A stretch of DNA of 20,605 bases from DASSFZ01 sp036514635 (GCA_036514635.1 DATBWU010000080.1:1-20605), one strand, 5' to 3'; shown: positions 1 to 9,538, numbered from the stretch's first letter. Numbers and translations: made by a program. Notes: generated by a model not told the origin, from the sequence alone.

Positions 1-1
1 C

Positions 2-172
2 GGCTTTCCTCAGCGAGGTGGAACGCCGGAGCAAGTCAAGAGCGCTGTGAAACGGCTGCGCAAGAAGATTGAACCCGACCCACATCGTCCCCAGTACCTC
101 GTCTCCGTCAGACGAGTGGGCTACCAGTTGAGGAACCAGGCACAGTGGGAAGCAGCAGCATGTGAATCCTGA
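2..172 (+). CDS. OmpR/PhoB-family response regulator, C-terminal end (partial)
   Basis: The open frame enters from the left edge and stops at TGA 170-172. The readable part is the end of a winged-helix DNA-binding domain: the segment VKRLRKKIEPDP followed by QYLVSVRRVGYQL is the typical recognition-helix and C-terminal hairpin pattern of OmpR/PhoB-type regulators (usually written as R-L-R-x-K-I, then a G-Y beta turn). The N-terminal receiver domain, if present, lies outside the window. The protein ends with a short tail rich in Ala and Gln. It precedes a secreted protease gene on the same strand, separated by a tandem palindrome and a TATAAT box, so local control of that gene is possible but is inference. 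Confidence 0.8.
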   Translation, partial: GFPQRGGTPEQVKSAVKRLRKKIEPDPHRPQYLVSVRRVGYQLRNQAQWEAAACES

Positions 173-207
173 GTGGCAAAACTGCCACTTTGAGCGGGCA
201 AATTGCC
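172..207. promoter_or_regulatory. Tandem palindromes, possible operator
   Basis: Two related inverted repeats sit side by side. The first has 7-base arms AGTGGCA and TGCCACT with a 4-base loop (172-189). The second has arms GGCAA and TTGCC around one base (197-207). Both contain GGCAAA followed by TGCCAC, and equivalent positions are 22 bases apart, about two helical turns. They end about 33 bases upstream of a TATAAT box that has no good -35 hexamer. This fits an activator or repressor site. The first palindrome could instead be the transcription terminator of the upstream regulator gene, but no T-run follows it. Confidence 0.45.
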
Positions 208-240
208 ACCCACGGTCACCCATCGCCCGAGACATTCACG

Positions 241-246
241 TATAAT
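241..246 (+). promoter_or_regulatory. Candidate -10 box (TATAAT) for the protease gene
   Basis: A perfect TATAAT lies 52 bases before the ATG at 298. At the expected 17-base distance there is no recognisable -35 hexamer, which suggests dependence on an activator bound upstream, for example at the tandem palindromes. Transcription would start near 253 and give a leader of about 45 bases with GAGGAG at 285-290 as ribosome binding site. Confidence 0.45.
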
Positions 247-297
247 TTTTGGAAAGCCCACGATGCAGAGCACAATCTGTGCAAGAGGAGAACGTTG

Positions 298-972
298 ATG
301 AGCAAGAACACTCACAACAATAAGCGCCTCGGACTGTTACCAACATTCATATCACGAATCTTGACGACGCGCGCTGCCATGATCTTCCTGCTATGCCTGG
401 CTGTGTCCTTACTGTTCGTAACCGTTGTGCAAGCATCGAGACCCCCAGTAGCCAATATAATTAAGAATCCAGACTTTGAATGGGCCAACCCTAGCCACTT
501 CTTCCCGTGGTTCAGGGATGGAAATGCTCAGTGGGTGGGTGCAGAAGGCTGCTGTGGGCAACATGAGACATTCTTTTGGCCAGATGGAGCGGGTCATGGC
601 TGGAGCAGCTTTTTCAACACAGGCGATCAATGGGACGGCTATATCTGGAATCAGAATCAGCCTGGAACTCAATGGGGCGCATTGGCGACTTCCTCTTTTT
701 CTTCCACAGTTACCGCAAACCAGCGCTACCGCTTGAGCGCATGGATGGCTACTTCGAATGGGAATACCGCTTATCTGAGGTGGTATGCGAATGGCGTGAC
801 TAACTCATGTGCCAGTACGACTGCAATTTGGCCTGGCTCCATGTTTTATGGCCCACCTCTCATAGTGTCAGCTGTGAGTTTACACCCGCCAACACCACCT
901 GGTTCAATGTCCATATGTATGCTAATAATCTTTCTGCAGGCTGGTGGGTCGTGTCAGATGACTGGGCGCTGA
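298..972 (+). pseudogene. Secreted metalloprotease, N-terminal fragment (frameshifted)
   Basis: ATG 298 follows GAGGAG with a 7-base gap. The translation begins with a basic segment and a hydrophobic stretch at residues 26-46 ending in VQA, a signal peptide for Sec export. After it comes NPDFEW and a Trp/Asn/Gly-rich beta-sandwich-like region (residues about 50-190) resembling carbohydrate-binding or discoidin-like modules; the exact family is not certain. From about position 840-875 the reading becomes implausible, while the +2 frame continues sensibly with SCEFTPANTTWFNV and WWVVSDDWAL, the usual end of this kind of module. A one-base loss (or two-base gain) in that stretch therefore splits the gene. 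Neighbouring TTTT at 843-846 is one place where a sequencing slip could occur. Without the shift this would be one protein of about 385 residues running to 1454. Confidence 0.7.
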
Positions 973-1454
973 CACCGCTTGTAACAGTACCTGGGCTCGG
1001 TTGGCCACGCTTTAGCCTCCCGATCAAATATTGGGCAAGAGACTACAGCAACAGTGTTGATACAGCGGTTAGCAACTGGGAGGCCGCTACCGCACGAGAT
1101 CTCTTTGTAAAGGCTACTAGTGAGGCAAATGCCCAGGTGATCATTGATGGTGTCGACTCATTTTGCAATGGTAGTCCTGGCGGTGACAGTGGCTATATTG
1201 GAGTCACGTATTATCCTGGGGATTGTATAGGTGCTGGTAAACAGCTCGTCGAGGTAAACATCTGGTATCTCAGCAGATGGTCATCTGATCCAAAGGTATC
1301 CACAATCGGCCACGAACTGGGACATGTCTTAGGGCTTGGCGAAGTTACCTGGTCTATGGATACCTGTCAATTGATGCGTTCAGGTGCCGACGTGCGATAT
1401 TATCACTGTGGGGTCGTGAGACCGACCAGCAAAGATGCCAGCTCTGTACCTTGA
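807..1454 (+). pseudogene. Metzincin-like zinc protease domain, C-terminal part of the frameshifted gene
   Basis: This frame continues the protein begun at 298. Reliable homology-like sequence starts near 870. The peptidase part has HELGHVLGLGE at 1311-1343: the HExxH zinc and catalytic motif, the metzincin Gly, and at the third-ligand position a Glu (codon GAA 1341-1343) where matrixins have His and snapalysin has Asp. A Met in CQLMRSG shortly after could be the Met-turn. Cysteines (SFC, GDC, DTC, YHC) suggest disulfides in an exported enzyme. The frame has no start signal of its own, so separate translation is unlikely. With both a frameshift and an atypical ligand, the gene may be decaying, or the shift may be a sequencing error. 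Confidence 0.7.
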
Positions 1455-1462
1455 CTAGTAAC

Positions 1463-1572
1463 TAGATAACCTTCGTAATAAGATCGACCGCCAGATATAG
1501 CGTTCTCACGCTCATTCTTGAACCTTCAGATCGCCATATGTGGCAAGAGAGGCCTATTATGAAGGTTATCTA
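1463..1572. repeat. 110-base element bounded by 18-base inverted repeats
   Basis: The left arm 1463-1480 (core AGATAACCTTCGTAATA) and right arm 1555-1572 (core TATTATGAAGGTTATCT) are inverted copies with one mismatch. They enclose 74 bases that include a small hairpin with arms AGCGT and ACGCT. The element fills most of the gap between the broken protease gene and the lipoprotein gene. It has no coding capacity. It may be a miniature non-autonomous element relic or a large RNA fold; no convincing target-site duplication was seen. Confidence 0.55.
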
Positions 1573-1621
1573 CTCAATCATAGTAATCCACTTAAGTGCC
1601 TAACAGATTAGGGAGGATGTC

Positions 1622-2884
1622 ATGTCAAAGCAGACATTTGGAGGCATTGTTGCGTTTACTTTGGTGACTGTCTTTGTGGCCCTCACAGGTTGCGCCTCAT
1701 CATTCGGACGATCCGGTTCCGAAGGGACAATTGGCTCGGCGGCCTCAACCAGGCTGACATCGGATGAAACAGGTAACAACCGCGGACCGTTAATTGACCG
1801 TATTGAGATCACTGGCCTCCAACAACTGGTTTCGAGTGACCTGATTATCGAAGGCACCATCACGGGTGAGAATACCCGATTTGTCCCGGACATTACAGCG
1901 ACTGAAGCAGAATTGGACGAGCGGCGGGCTCAGGGGCTACCCATTGGAGTCGATGTGGCTGAGTATGAAGTCACCATCGATCAGGTGCTGAAGGGACGAG
2001 TAGATTCGAGCACCGTGATTGTCATCCCGGCTGGCGCGGGGACGGCGGCTCCCATACAAGTCGGCGATCGCGTCATCCTGTTTCTGGTGGATATCTCTGG
2101 TGACCCGGTTTACGCACCCGACCAGACAAAGTACAGGGTGATCGCGCCGGAGGGGCAATTCCGCGTGGAGGAAGACAATACGTTATTCGTCTACGCGCCT
2201 GCGCCGAGTCCGCTCACGGAGAGTTACCGGGGCAAGGACAAGAGTGTTCTGGAAAAAGACATCCTGGACCTTGTCGCCAAATTACCCCAACCGACCAAAG
2301 AGGAAGTTCTGCAGAATGCCCGTAACGGTGCTGATTTGGTCATCGAAGGAACGATTCAGGGTGTCGGTGAGGTGCACTTCATCAACGCGATGGAGAAACC
2401 TCAAGAGTGGATCGATCAGATGCTGGCCGAGGGCAAGATGCCCGGCCTGGTGCTCACCGACTACACGATCACCGTCGACAAAGTCCTCTCCGACAAGTAC
2501 GCCGGCAATCCCAGGTTCTTCCCCAATTGGAAGCCGCTCGAGCCCGGCCAGACCATTATTGTGACGCGCCAGGGTGGAACCTATAAGGGCGTCACCAAGC
2601 TTGAGGAGCCAGGCCCTTTGTTTGAGATTGGCAGCCGGGAAGTGTTGTTCCTGGTCGGGACCAGCCTGACCAACTATGATGTTCCAAACGATGGTCAAAG
2701 CCGGTATTCGACCGATTCACGGCTGGGGCGATTGCTGATCGGATCGGACAACAGGCTCACGGCCTTCACGACAAAGGGATTGGGTGGATTCTACGGCGGG
2801 CAGAGCCTTGACCAGTTGGAGCAGGCCATCGCCGAGTTCTTGGCGCAACATCCGCTTACACGGGAAGAGGTTCCCGCGCCATGA
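1622..2884 (+). CDS. Lipoprotein with a duplicated beta-rich domain, function unknown
   Basis: The ATG follows GGGAGG at 1611-1616. Residues 5-23 are hydrophobic and end in the lipobox LTGC (Cys24), so the 420-residue product should be lipid-anchored outside the cytoplasmic membrane. The mature protein holds two copies of one module. Copy 1 (about 71-191) contains DLIIEGTITG, YEVTIDQVLKG and VGDRVILFLVD; copy 2 (about 237-385) contains DLVIEGTIQG, YTITVDKVL and IGSREVLFLV. The shared order is an I-E-G-T strand, a Y-x-x-T-V/I-D-x-V-L strand, a T-I-I-V strand and a G-x-R-x-x-L-F-L strand. Similar modules occur in uncharacterised secreted proteins of Gram-positive and Chloroflexota bacteria (recollection, not searched). 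No catalytic motif is visible. The gene looks monocistronic, with a terminator downstream. Confidence 0.85.
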   Translation: MSKQTFGGIVAFTLVTVFVALTGCASSFGRSGSEGTIGSAASTRLTSDETGNNRGPLIDRIEITGLQQLVSSDLIIEGTITGENTRFVPDITATEAELDERRAQGLPIGVDVAEYEVTIDQVLKGRVDSSTVIVIPAGAGTAAPIQVGDRVILFLVDISGDPVYAPDQTKYRVIAPEGQFRVEEDNTLFVYAPAPSPLTESYRGKDKSVLEKDILDLVAKLPQPTKEEVLQNARNGADLVIEGTIQGVGEVHFINAMEKPQEWIDQMLAEGKMPGLVLTDYTITVDKVLSDKYAGNPRFFPNWKPLEPGQTIIVTRQGGTYKGVTKLEEPGPLFEIGSREVLFLVGTSLTNYDVPNDGQSRYSTDSRLGRLLIGSDNRLTAFTTKGLGGFYGGQSLDQLEQAIAEFLAQHPLTREEVPAP

Positions 2885-2920
2885 CAGCTGTAAGGTGATC
2901 CTGTGTGCGAGGCCAATATG

Positions 2921-2950
2921 AAAATTCCCCGAACAGGTCGGGGGATTTTC
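2921..2950. terminator. Bidirectional rho-independent terminator
   Basis: A stem CCCCGA/TCGGGG (2927-2932 with 2938-2943, loop of five) is flanked by AAAATT on the left and ATTTTC on the right. It lies between the stop of the lipoprotein gene and the stop of the convergent receiver gene, so it can serve both strands. Confidence 0.7.
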
Positions 2951-2965
2951 GCTTCGGTTTGGGTT

Positions 2966-3346
2966 TCACGGCAGCGGCCTGCGCTTGATCGCCTCTTGCA
3001 GCGCCTCGGCGCGCAGCGGCTTGAGGATGATCCATTCGATAGGCTGGTTAGCGACCTGGGCCAGTTCCTGATCGCGTGTAGAACTCGCCAGCGCGATGAC
3101 AGGCGCGTCGTTCAATTCGCGGCAGGCCTGCAGCTCACGCAACTGCTGCAGGCGGTGCGTGTCGCGCGAATCCAGCGAAACCAGCACCAGGTCGAACCGC
3201 CGGCGTGGTTTCTTGTGGCAATAGCGGGATCGGACATCCTGCATATCGTGCGCGATATCCAATGTCGCGCTGTGCCAGGTCTGCTCAACAGCCTGCCGGG
3301 CCAGGAAAACGTGATCGGGATTATCTTCAATCAACAATATGCGCAT
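2966..3346 (-). CDS. Degenerate single-domain response regulator (no phosphoacceptor Asp)
   Basis: The 126-residue product is one receiver domain, most like the Rcp1/CheY-like single-domain class. The acidic pair E7-D8 and the conserved K109 (ILKPL) are present. The strand that should end in the phosphoacceptor reads DLVLVSLDS, which puts Ser57 where the Asp belongs, and the Thr/Ser switch position is Ala87. D59, two residues later, is out of register. The protein is therefore unlikely to be phosphorylated in the normal way and may be a pseudo-receiver that binds a partner regardless of signal. It lies downstream of the kinase and regulator genes on the same strand but behind a terminator, with a possible regulator site in front. 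No strong ribosome binding site precedes the ATG. Confidence 0.75.
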   Translation of the reverse strand: MRILLIEDNPDHVFLARQAVEQTWHSATLDIAHDMQDVRSRYCHKKPRRRFDLVLVSLDSRDTHRLQQLRELQACRELNDAPVIALASSTRDQELAQVANQPIEWIILKPLRAEALQEAIKRRPLP

Positions 3347-3417
3347 ACCACATTCGGCAGGCGGCGCGCCCCTCGCCGTCTACCTCTTGATCATGCCCTA
3401 AAATTCCCCGATCACAC

Positions 3418-3434
3418 GTAACAGGTTTGTAACA
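3418..3434. promoter_or_regulatory. Direct repeat typical of an OmpR-family binding site
   Basis: GTAACA occurs twice with an 11-base period (3418-3423 and 3429-3434), reading TGTTAC-N5-TGTTAC toward the degenerate receiver gene, about 72-88 bases before its ATG. Two 6-base half-sites 11 bases apart is the usual layout for OmpR/PhoB-type dimers. The regulator encoded at 3518-4213 is the obvious candidate ligand, which is inference. Confidence 0.4.
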
Positions 3435-3476
3435 GAATGACACCCTCTCGCATGGCTTCAAACCTGCGGGTGGCCG

Positions 3477-3505
3477 AAAAAACCGGGCTTCTCACGGGAG
3501 CCTGG
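3477..3505 (-). terminator. Rho-independent terminator after the kinase-regulator operon
   Basis: Read on the minus strand, CCAGGCT pairs with AGCCCGG (one mismatch in seven) around a 9-base loop and is followed directly by six Ts. It starts 12 bases past the stop codon of the OmpR-family regulator gene, so it ends the long minus-strand unit before the degenerate receiver gene. Confidence 0.75.
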
Positions 3506-3517
3506 TGCCTTCAATTC

Positions 3518-4213
3518 CTACTCGCCCACCAGCGAATAGCCCACCCCCGGCTCGCTGATGATATATTTGGGCACGCGCGCGTCCGGCTCGATGCGCTGGC
3601 GCAGCCGCCAGATCGTTGCCCTCAGAATCTCCACGTCGTCGCGGTACTCGTTGCCCCACACCTGCGTCAGTAACTGGCCGTGCGTCAGCACGCGGTTCGG
3701 ATAACGGGCCAGTTCGACGAGCAGGTTGAACTCGGTGCGCGAGAGTTTCACCGGCTGCTCGCCGATGGTGACCTGGCGCGCAGCCAGATCGATTACCAGA
3801 TCGGTCACGCGCATGATCGATTGCGGCTCCTCGCCTTTGCGCGAGGAGCGGCGCATGACGGCCTTCACTCGCGCGCTCAGCTCGCGGCTGCCGAAGGGCT
3901 TGGTCAAATAATCGTCCGCGCCCAGCTCAAACGCGTGAACCTTGTCGTCTTCGGCGGTGCGGGCGGTGAGCATGATCACGGGCGTGTCGCTGATCTGCCG
4001 GATACGCTCCAAAACCTGAAAGCCGTCCATCTCACCGGGCAGGCCGATATCCAGGACGACCAGTTGCAGCGCGTGTTCCTCGAAAAGGCGCAGCGCCGTA
4101 AGGCCGTCTTCGGCCTCGATAGCGGTGTAGCCGGCCAGGTCCAGGTTGGTGCGCAAGAAGCGCCGGATACGAGGCTCGTCATCGACGACCAGGATTTCCA
4201 GTCGAGCGCTCAT
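3518..4213 (-). CDS. OmpR/KdpE-type response regulator
   Basis: A 231-residue two-domain regulator. The receiver domain (about 1-120) has the acidic D11-D12 pair, phosphoacceptor D55 in LVVLDIGLP, T84 and K106 in YLTKPF. The winged-helix DNA-binding domain (about 135-228) has LSRTEFNLLVELARYP, the VWGNEYRDD loop, the LRATIWRLRQRIEPD recognition helix and the closing EPGVGYSLV hairpin. The length is typical of the family. Its ATG overlaps the stop of the upstream single-domain receiver by four bases (ATGA), so the two are translationally coupled and belong with the histidine kinase. The target genes are unknown; the 11-base-period direct repeat at 3418 is one candidate. Confidence 0.93.
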   Translation of the reverse strand: MSARLEILVVDDEPRIRRFLRTNLDLAGYTAIEAEDGLTALRLFEEHALQLVVLDIGLPGEMDGFQVLERIRQISDTPVIMLTARTAEDDKVHAFELGADDYLTKPFGSRELSARVKAVMRRSSRKGEEPQSIMRVTDLVIDLAARQVTIGEQPVKLSRTEFNLLVELARYPNRVLTHGQLLTQVWGNEYRDDVEILRATIWRLRQRIEPDARVPKYIISEPGVGYSLVGE

Positions 4214-4611
4214 TCCGTTCCTCCTGAGCTCGATTCGGCGCGCGGCGCGGCGAGCGCGCGACGCACGTGTACCATCAGGTCACTGGCAGAAATCGGTTTG
4301 GTCAGAAAGTCGATCGCGCCGGCCGCCAATGTGCGATTGTCCGTGCCCGGATCCGCCGAGGCGGTCAGCACCGCGACGCGCAAGTCGTGCGTGTCCGGCT
4401 GCGCCTGAAGCGTCTGCAAGAACTCCCAGCCGGTGCCGTCGGGCAGCGCCAGGTCGAGCAAGATCAAATCGGGCCGCTCGCGGCGGGCGAGTGCCAGGCC
4501 GTCTTGCAGCGTGGCGGCCTCCAGTGCGCGATACCCTTCCAGATCGAGCATGGTGTGGATGAAACGGCGTATGTTCGGATTGTCTTCAACGATCAGAATG
4601 GTGGCGGACAT
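4210..4611 (-). CDS. Single-domain response regulator (receiver only)
   Basis: An intact CheY-like receiver of 133 residues from the ATG at 4611; a TTG two codons upstream (4617) is the alternative start. It has the acidic E9-D10 pair, phosphoacceptor D53 in LILLDLALP, T83 and K105 in FLTKP, plus a short Ser/Gly/Glu-rich tail. It has no output domain, so it probably acts as a phosphate shuttle or sink, or through protein contacts. It sits between the hybrid-like kinase and the DNA-binding regulator in one transcription unit and overlaps the latter by four bases. The kinase may therefore feed two receivers, a branched relay. Confidence 0.9.
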   Translation of the reverse strand: MSATILIVEDNPNIRRFIHTMLDLEGYRALEAATLQDGLALARRERPDLILLDLALPDGTGWEFLQTLQAQPDTHDLRVAVLTASADPGTDNRTLAAGAIDFLTKPISASDLMVHVRRALAAPRAESSSGGTE

Positions 4612-4655
4612 AGACAAAACGGGTTACGAATTAGCGAGACAGAAAGGTACGTGTG

Positions 4656-4704
4656 GGTTGGCTGGTTGGTCGGTTGGCTCTGTGCTCTCCGTGTCTCCGT
4701 GGTT
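4656..4704. repeat. Short 8-base tandem units in the kinase-receiver spacer
   Basis: Three contiguous units GGTTGGCT, GGTTGGTC, GGTTGGCT (4656-4679) are followed by CTCTGTG, CTCTCCGTG and TCTCCGTG (4678-4701). On the transcribed strand the latter reads ACCACGGAGACACGGAG and begins about 8 bases after the kinase stop codon. No facing arm is present here, unlike the other spacers. The ACCACGGAGACACGGAG motif is, from memory, a frequent intergenic repeat in several phyla. Confidence 0.6.
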
Positions 4705-4711
4705 ATCTTTA

Positions 4712-7700
4712 TCACTGAACCTCAATTGATTCGACCGCGCCTTCACCCGGCTCGCCAGCCGAGAGTGTGTGCGACTCGGCGATCGGGATCGAGAAATAGA
4801 ACGTGCTGCCCTCGCCGGGCCGGCTCTCCACCCACAGCTGGCCACCGTGCGCTTCGATCAGGCCACGACTGATCGCCAGTCCCAGCCCGATGCCGCCCGT
4901 GCTGCGAATGCCTGCCGTTTCGACGCGATAGAAACGATCGAAGATTCGCTCGGCGTGTTCGGGCAGGATGCCCGGCCCGTGATCGTGCACGCTGACGATC
5001 GCCTCGCGGTCGTCGCACGTGACCCGAATGGCAATCGGCGATCCGGGCGGCGAATACTTGGCCGCGTTATCGACCAGGTTCGAGAACACCTGCTGAATGC
5101 GGGTTGGGTCGATCGTCACCTCGGGCAGCGACTCCGGCGTTTCGACGCTCACTTGTCGCTCGGCGAGCTTGGGCTGCAAAGTGGTGAGCGCGCGTTCGAG
5201 GATCAGCGGCAGGGACGTGGGTTCGGGGTGAATGCGCAGCACGCCCGCTTCAATGCGCGTCATGTCCAACAGGTTCTCGACCAGCTCGCGCAGGCGATCG
5301 GCTTCCGAGTCGATGATCTGCAAGAACTCGTCCTGCGTCGCCGCCTGCAATCGCTCGCGGTAATCGATCAGGGTGGTGACGTAACCCTTGATCGACGCCA
5401 GCGGCGTGCGCAGCTCGTGCGAGACGGTAGACAGCAATTGCGATTTGAGTTTGTCGGCTTCCTGCACTTTGGCGAGCGCGCGCTCCAGGTCGCGCGTGCG
5501 CTCGGCGACACGCCGCTCCAGCTCTTCGGCATAGGCGCTGATGCGCTTGACCAGCTGCGCGTTTTCGATGGCGCGCGCGGCGCGATCGGCCATCACTTCG
5601 AAGCGTGCGATCTCGGTGGCTTCGATCGCACGCACGGCCTTGAAGTCGATGTGGGCCACGCCCACCACGCGGCCCGACGCTTTCAGCGGCACGCCCAGCA
5701 TGGTCTGGATGCCCGCCTGGCGGATGGGCGGACTGTCTGCCAGCGGGTCGGTCTGGGCATCGGCGATGATGAGCGTCTGCGCCGTCGCGGCGATGCGCCC
5801 ACCGAATCCCTGCCCCACTTTCTCGACCTGGCCGACCACCGACGGGTCCAGGCCGACCACCGCGCGCGTCACGAGGTGGTCGCCTTCGACGAGCAGAATC
5901 ATGCCGGCTGCCGCGCCGGTGCTTTTGACGACGCGCCGGATCAATTCGTGCAGCATGTCGTCCAGGCGCAACACCGACAGGCCGGCCTCGGTGATGCCGG
6001 CCAGCGCGGACAGCTCGTCGAGCGCCCGCCGTTCGCGGTCGAACAGCCGCGCGTTCTCGATGGCGGTGGCCGCGATCTGCGCGAAGGCTTGCGCGCGCCG
6101 CGCGTGCTCGGCGGTGAAGTACGCCGGCTGGTTCTTGTCAATAGACACGAAGCCGATCAGGCTGCCCTGCGCCAGCAGCGGCACCCCCATCCAACTGTGC
6201 GGCGTTCCGGCCACGGTCGAAGCGAATTGCTCACTGATGTTGGCGTCGGACACGATCATCGGCTCGCGCGTCGAGCTGAGATACTCGTAGTAGCTGTTGT
6301 TGCGCGGCAGAAGGTCGCGCACGGGAGGGGTTGCATCCTCCTGGCTGCGCGAAGCGGCGACGACTAAGCGGCGACCGTCGTCGAGATAGATTGCCGCGCG
6401 ATCGTAATCGACCACGCGCCGCAACTGGCTCAACGCCGCGTCCAGCACCGCCGGCAGATCGAGCGACCGGCTGACGATGGCGGCAATCTCGTTGAGCGCG
6501 GCGACTTCTTCCGTTTTTTGCGTCGCCTCCGCGTACAACTGCGCATTCTCCAGCGTCACCGCCACCTGCCGCGCGAAGGCCGCGAAGGCTGGCGTGTCCA
6601 CTTCCTGCAGATCGTGACCGGCGATGATCAAGATCGCCTGCGCGCGCCGGCCGATGACGAGCGGCGCGAAGATGGCCCGCGCCAGGCGCAACCGCGTCAG
6701 CATGTCCTGTGTGCGGGCGCGCACCGCCGGCAACATCTCGGCGCTTAGAATCTTGTGCACATCCTCCACAACGACGGCTTGCTGCTGGCCGATCGCGCGC
6801 TGCGCGATCGGGCTGGTAACGGGGAACGTGTAGCCCACCAGCGGTACACCGGCCAACTCCTGGAACGATGAGTCCCAGTTAGGATTGGAGACGAAGGTCA
6901 CTTGTGCCGACCATCCATCGGGGTTCAGGGAGGCCAGCAGGCAGTCGAAACGCTGGCTGCTCAACTCCTCGCCGATGATGCGCAAGATGGCCCGGGCGTC
7001 GAACGTCGATTGCAGGCGCAGGCCGGCTTCGTTCAGCGTGAAGATGCGCTGGCTCAGGCGCACCAGGTTGTCTTCGGCGCGGCGGCGCTCGGAGATGTCG
7101 CGCGCTGCGCCCAGCAGTGCGACCTGGCCCTGATAGGCGATCGGCGTGATCGCGACTTCGATCGGCACGTGCCGGCCATCGCGCGTGACCAGGATGATCT
7201 CGCGTTGGCCCGGCGCTTCCTGATAGCGCCTCAAGCGCTCCGGCTTCGACTCGCGCTCGTCGACGGGAACCAGGTCGAGCACTTTGGTCGCGCGCATCTC
7301 GTCGAGCGTGTAGCCGATCAGGCGGGTCGCGGCGGCGTTGGCGTCGATGGTGCGCCCCTCCAGATCGATGACGAACAGCGCGTCGCGGCTGTTCTCGAAG
7401 AGCTCGCGGTAGCGCTCGGCGGCTTGCGCCAGTTGCGCCGTGGCTTCCTTGCGGCGGGCGATCATCTGGTTGAAGGCGATCGCCAGGTCGGCCAGGTCGC
7501 GATCGGCCGCCGGCTCGACGGTGACCTCGTCGTTGCCCGCCGACACCGCGCGCGCCGCGTCGATCAGCGCTTGCAGCGGAGGCTGAATGCGCCGGATGAT
7601 CAGGCGCGCCATCAGCAGCGCGACGATGACGACGGCGATCGACAACAGCACGTTGCGAGCGACGACGTTAGCGATCTTGGCGTAGGCAATGTCGCGCGGC

Positions 7701-7819
7701 TCGCCCGATACCGCCAGAATCTCGGCGAGCGCGTTGAGGATGATCATGATCATCAGCGGCAGAGCCACGCTGACGACGAGCGAGATGAGGCGGCGGCGGA
7801 TCGTCCACTGAAAGCGCAT
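4712..7819 (-). CDS. Multi-sensor histidine kinase (HAMP-PAS-GAF-GAF-GAF-HisKA-HATPase)
   Basis: A 1035-residue membrane kinase. Two transmembrane helices (about 11-35 and 57-75) enclose only about 20 outside residues, so sensing is probably cytoplasmic. Then come a HAMP linker (about 76-130), a PAS domain (about 135-245, with FENSRDALFVID and ending in GAARDISERR), three GAF-like domains (about 270-425, 445-590, 605-750), a coiled coil rich in Arg/Glu, the dimerisation domain with phosphoacceptor H801 in SHELRTPLA, and the ATPase domain with N box NLVDNAAKYSP (N918), G1 DHGPG (946-950) and G2 GGIGLGLAIS (975-984). All catalytic motifs are intact. It starts 5 bases after the glnS stop, so it may be read from the same mRNA, and is followed by its two likely partner receivers. 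GAF ligands (redox, light or cyclic nucleotide) cannot be told; no obvious chromophore Cys was identified. Confidence 0.93.
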   Translation of the reverse strand: MRFQWTIRRRLISLVVSVALPLMIMIILNALAEILAVSGEPRDIAYAKIANVVARNVLLSIAVVIVALLMARLIIRRIQPPLQALIDAARAVSAGNDEVTVEPAADRDLADLAIAFNQMIARRKEATAQLAQAAERYRELFENSRDALFVIDLEGRTIDANAAATRLIGYTLDEMRATKVLDLVPVDERESKPERLRRYQEAPGQREIILVTRDGRHVPIEVAITPIAYQGQVALLGAARDISERRRAEDNLVRLSQRIFTLNEAGLRLQSTFDARAILRIIGEELSSQRFDCLLASLNPDGWSAQVTFVSNPNWDSSFQELAGVPLVGYTFPVTSPIAQRAIGQQQAVVVEDVHKILSAEMLPAVRARTQDMLTRLRLARAIFAPLVIGRRAQAILIIAGHDLQEVDTPAFAAFARQVAVTLENAQLYAEATQKTEEVAALNEIAAIVSRSLDLPAVLDAALSQLRRVVDYDRAAIYLDDGRRLVVAASRSQEDATPPVRDLLPRNNSYYEYLSSTREPMIVSDANISEQFASTVAGTPHSWMGVPLLAQGSLIGFVSIDKNQPAYFTAEHARRAQAFAQIAATAIENARLFDRERRALDELSALAGITEAGLSVLRLDDMLHELIRRVVKSTGAAAGMILLVEGDHLVTRAVVGLDPSVVGQVEKVGQGFGGRIAATAQTLIIADAQTDPLADSPPIRQAGIQTMLGVPLKASGRVVGVAHIDFKAVRAIEATEIARFEVMADRAARAIENAQLVKRISAYAEELERRVAERTRDLERALAKVQEADKLKSQLLSTVSHELRTPLASIKGYVTTLIDYRERLQAATQDEFLQIIDSEADRLRELVENLLDMTRIEAGVLRIHPEPTSLPLILERALTTLQPKLAERQVSVETPESLPEVTIDPTRIQQVFSNLVDNAAKYSPPGSPIAIRVTCDDREAIVSVHDHGPGILPEHAERIFDRFYRVETAGIRSTGGIGLGLAISRGLIEAHGGQLWVESRPGEGSTFYFSIPIAESHTLSAGEPGEGAVESIEVQ

Positions 7820-7824
7820 GGGAG

Positions 7825-9504
<1,680 letters not shown>

Positions 9505-9538
9505 ATCCGGGTTCCTCGAAACGAAGTTGAATGAACCA

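Noticed and set aside
4769..6367. Long plus-strand open frame opposite the histidine kinase
   Set aside because: Arg/Asp/His-rich shadow typical of antisense frames in GC-rich DNA; the minus strand encodes all kinase motifs.
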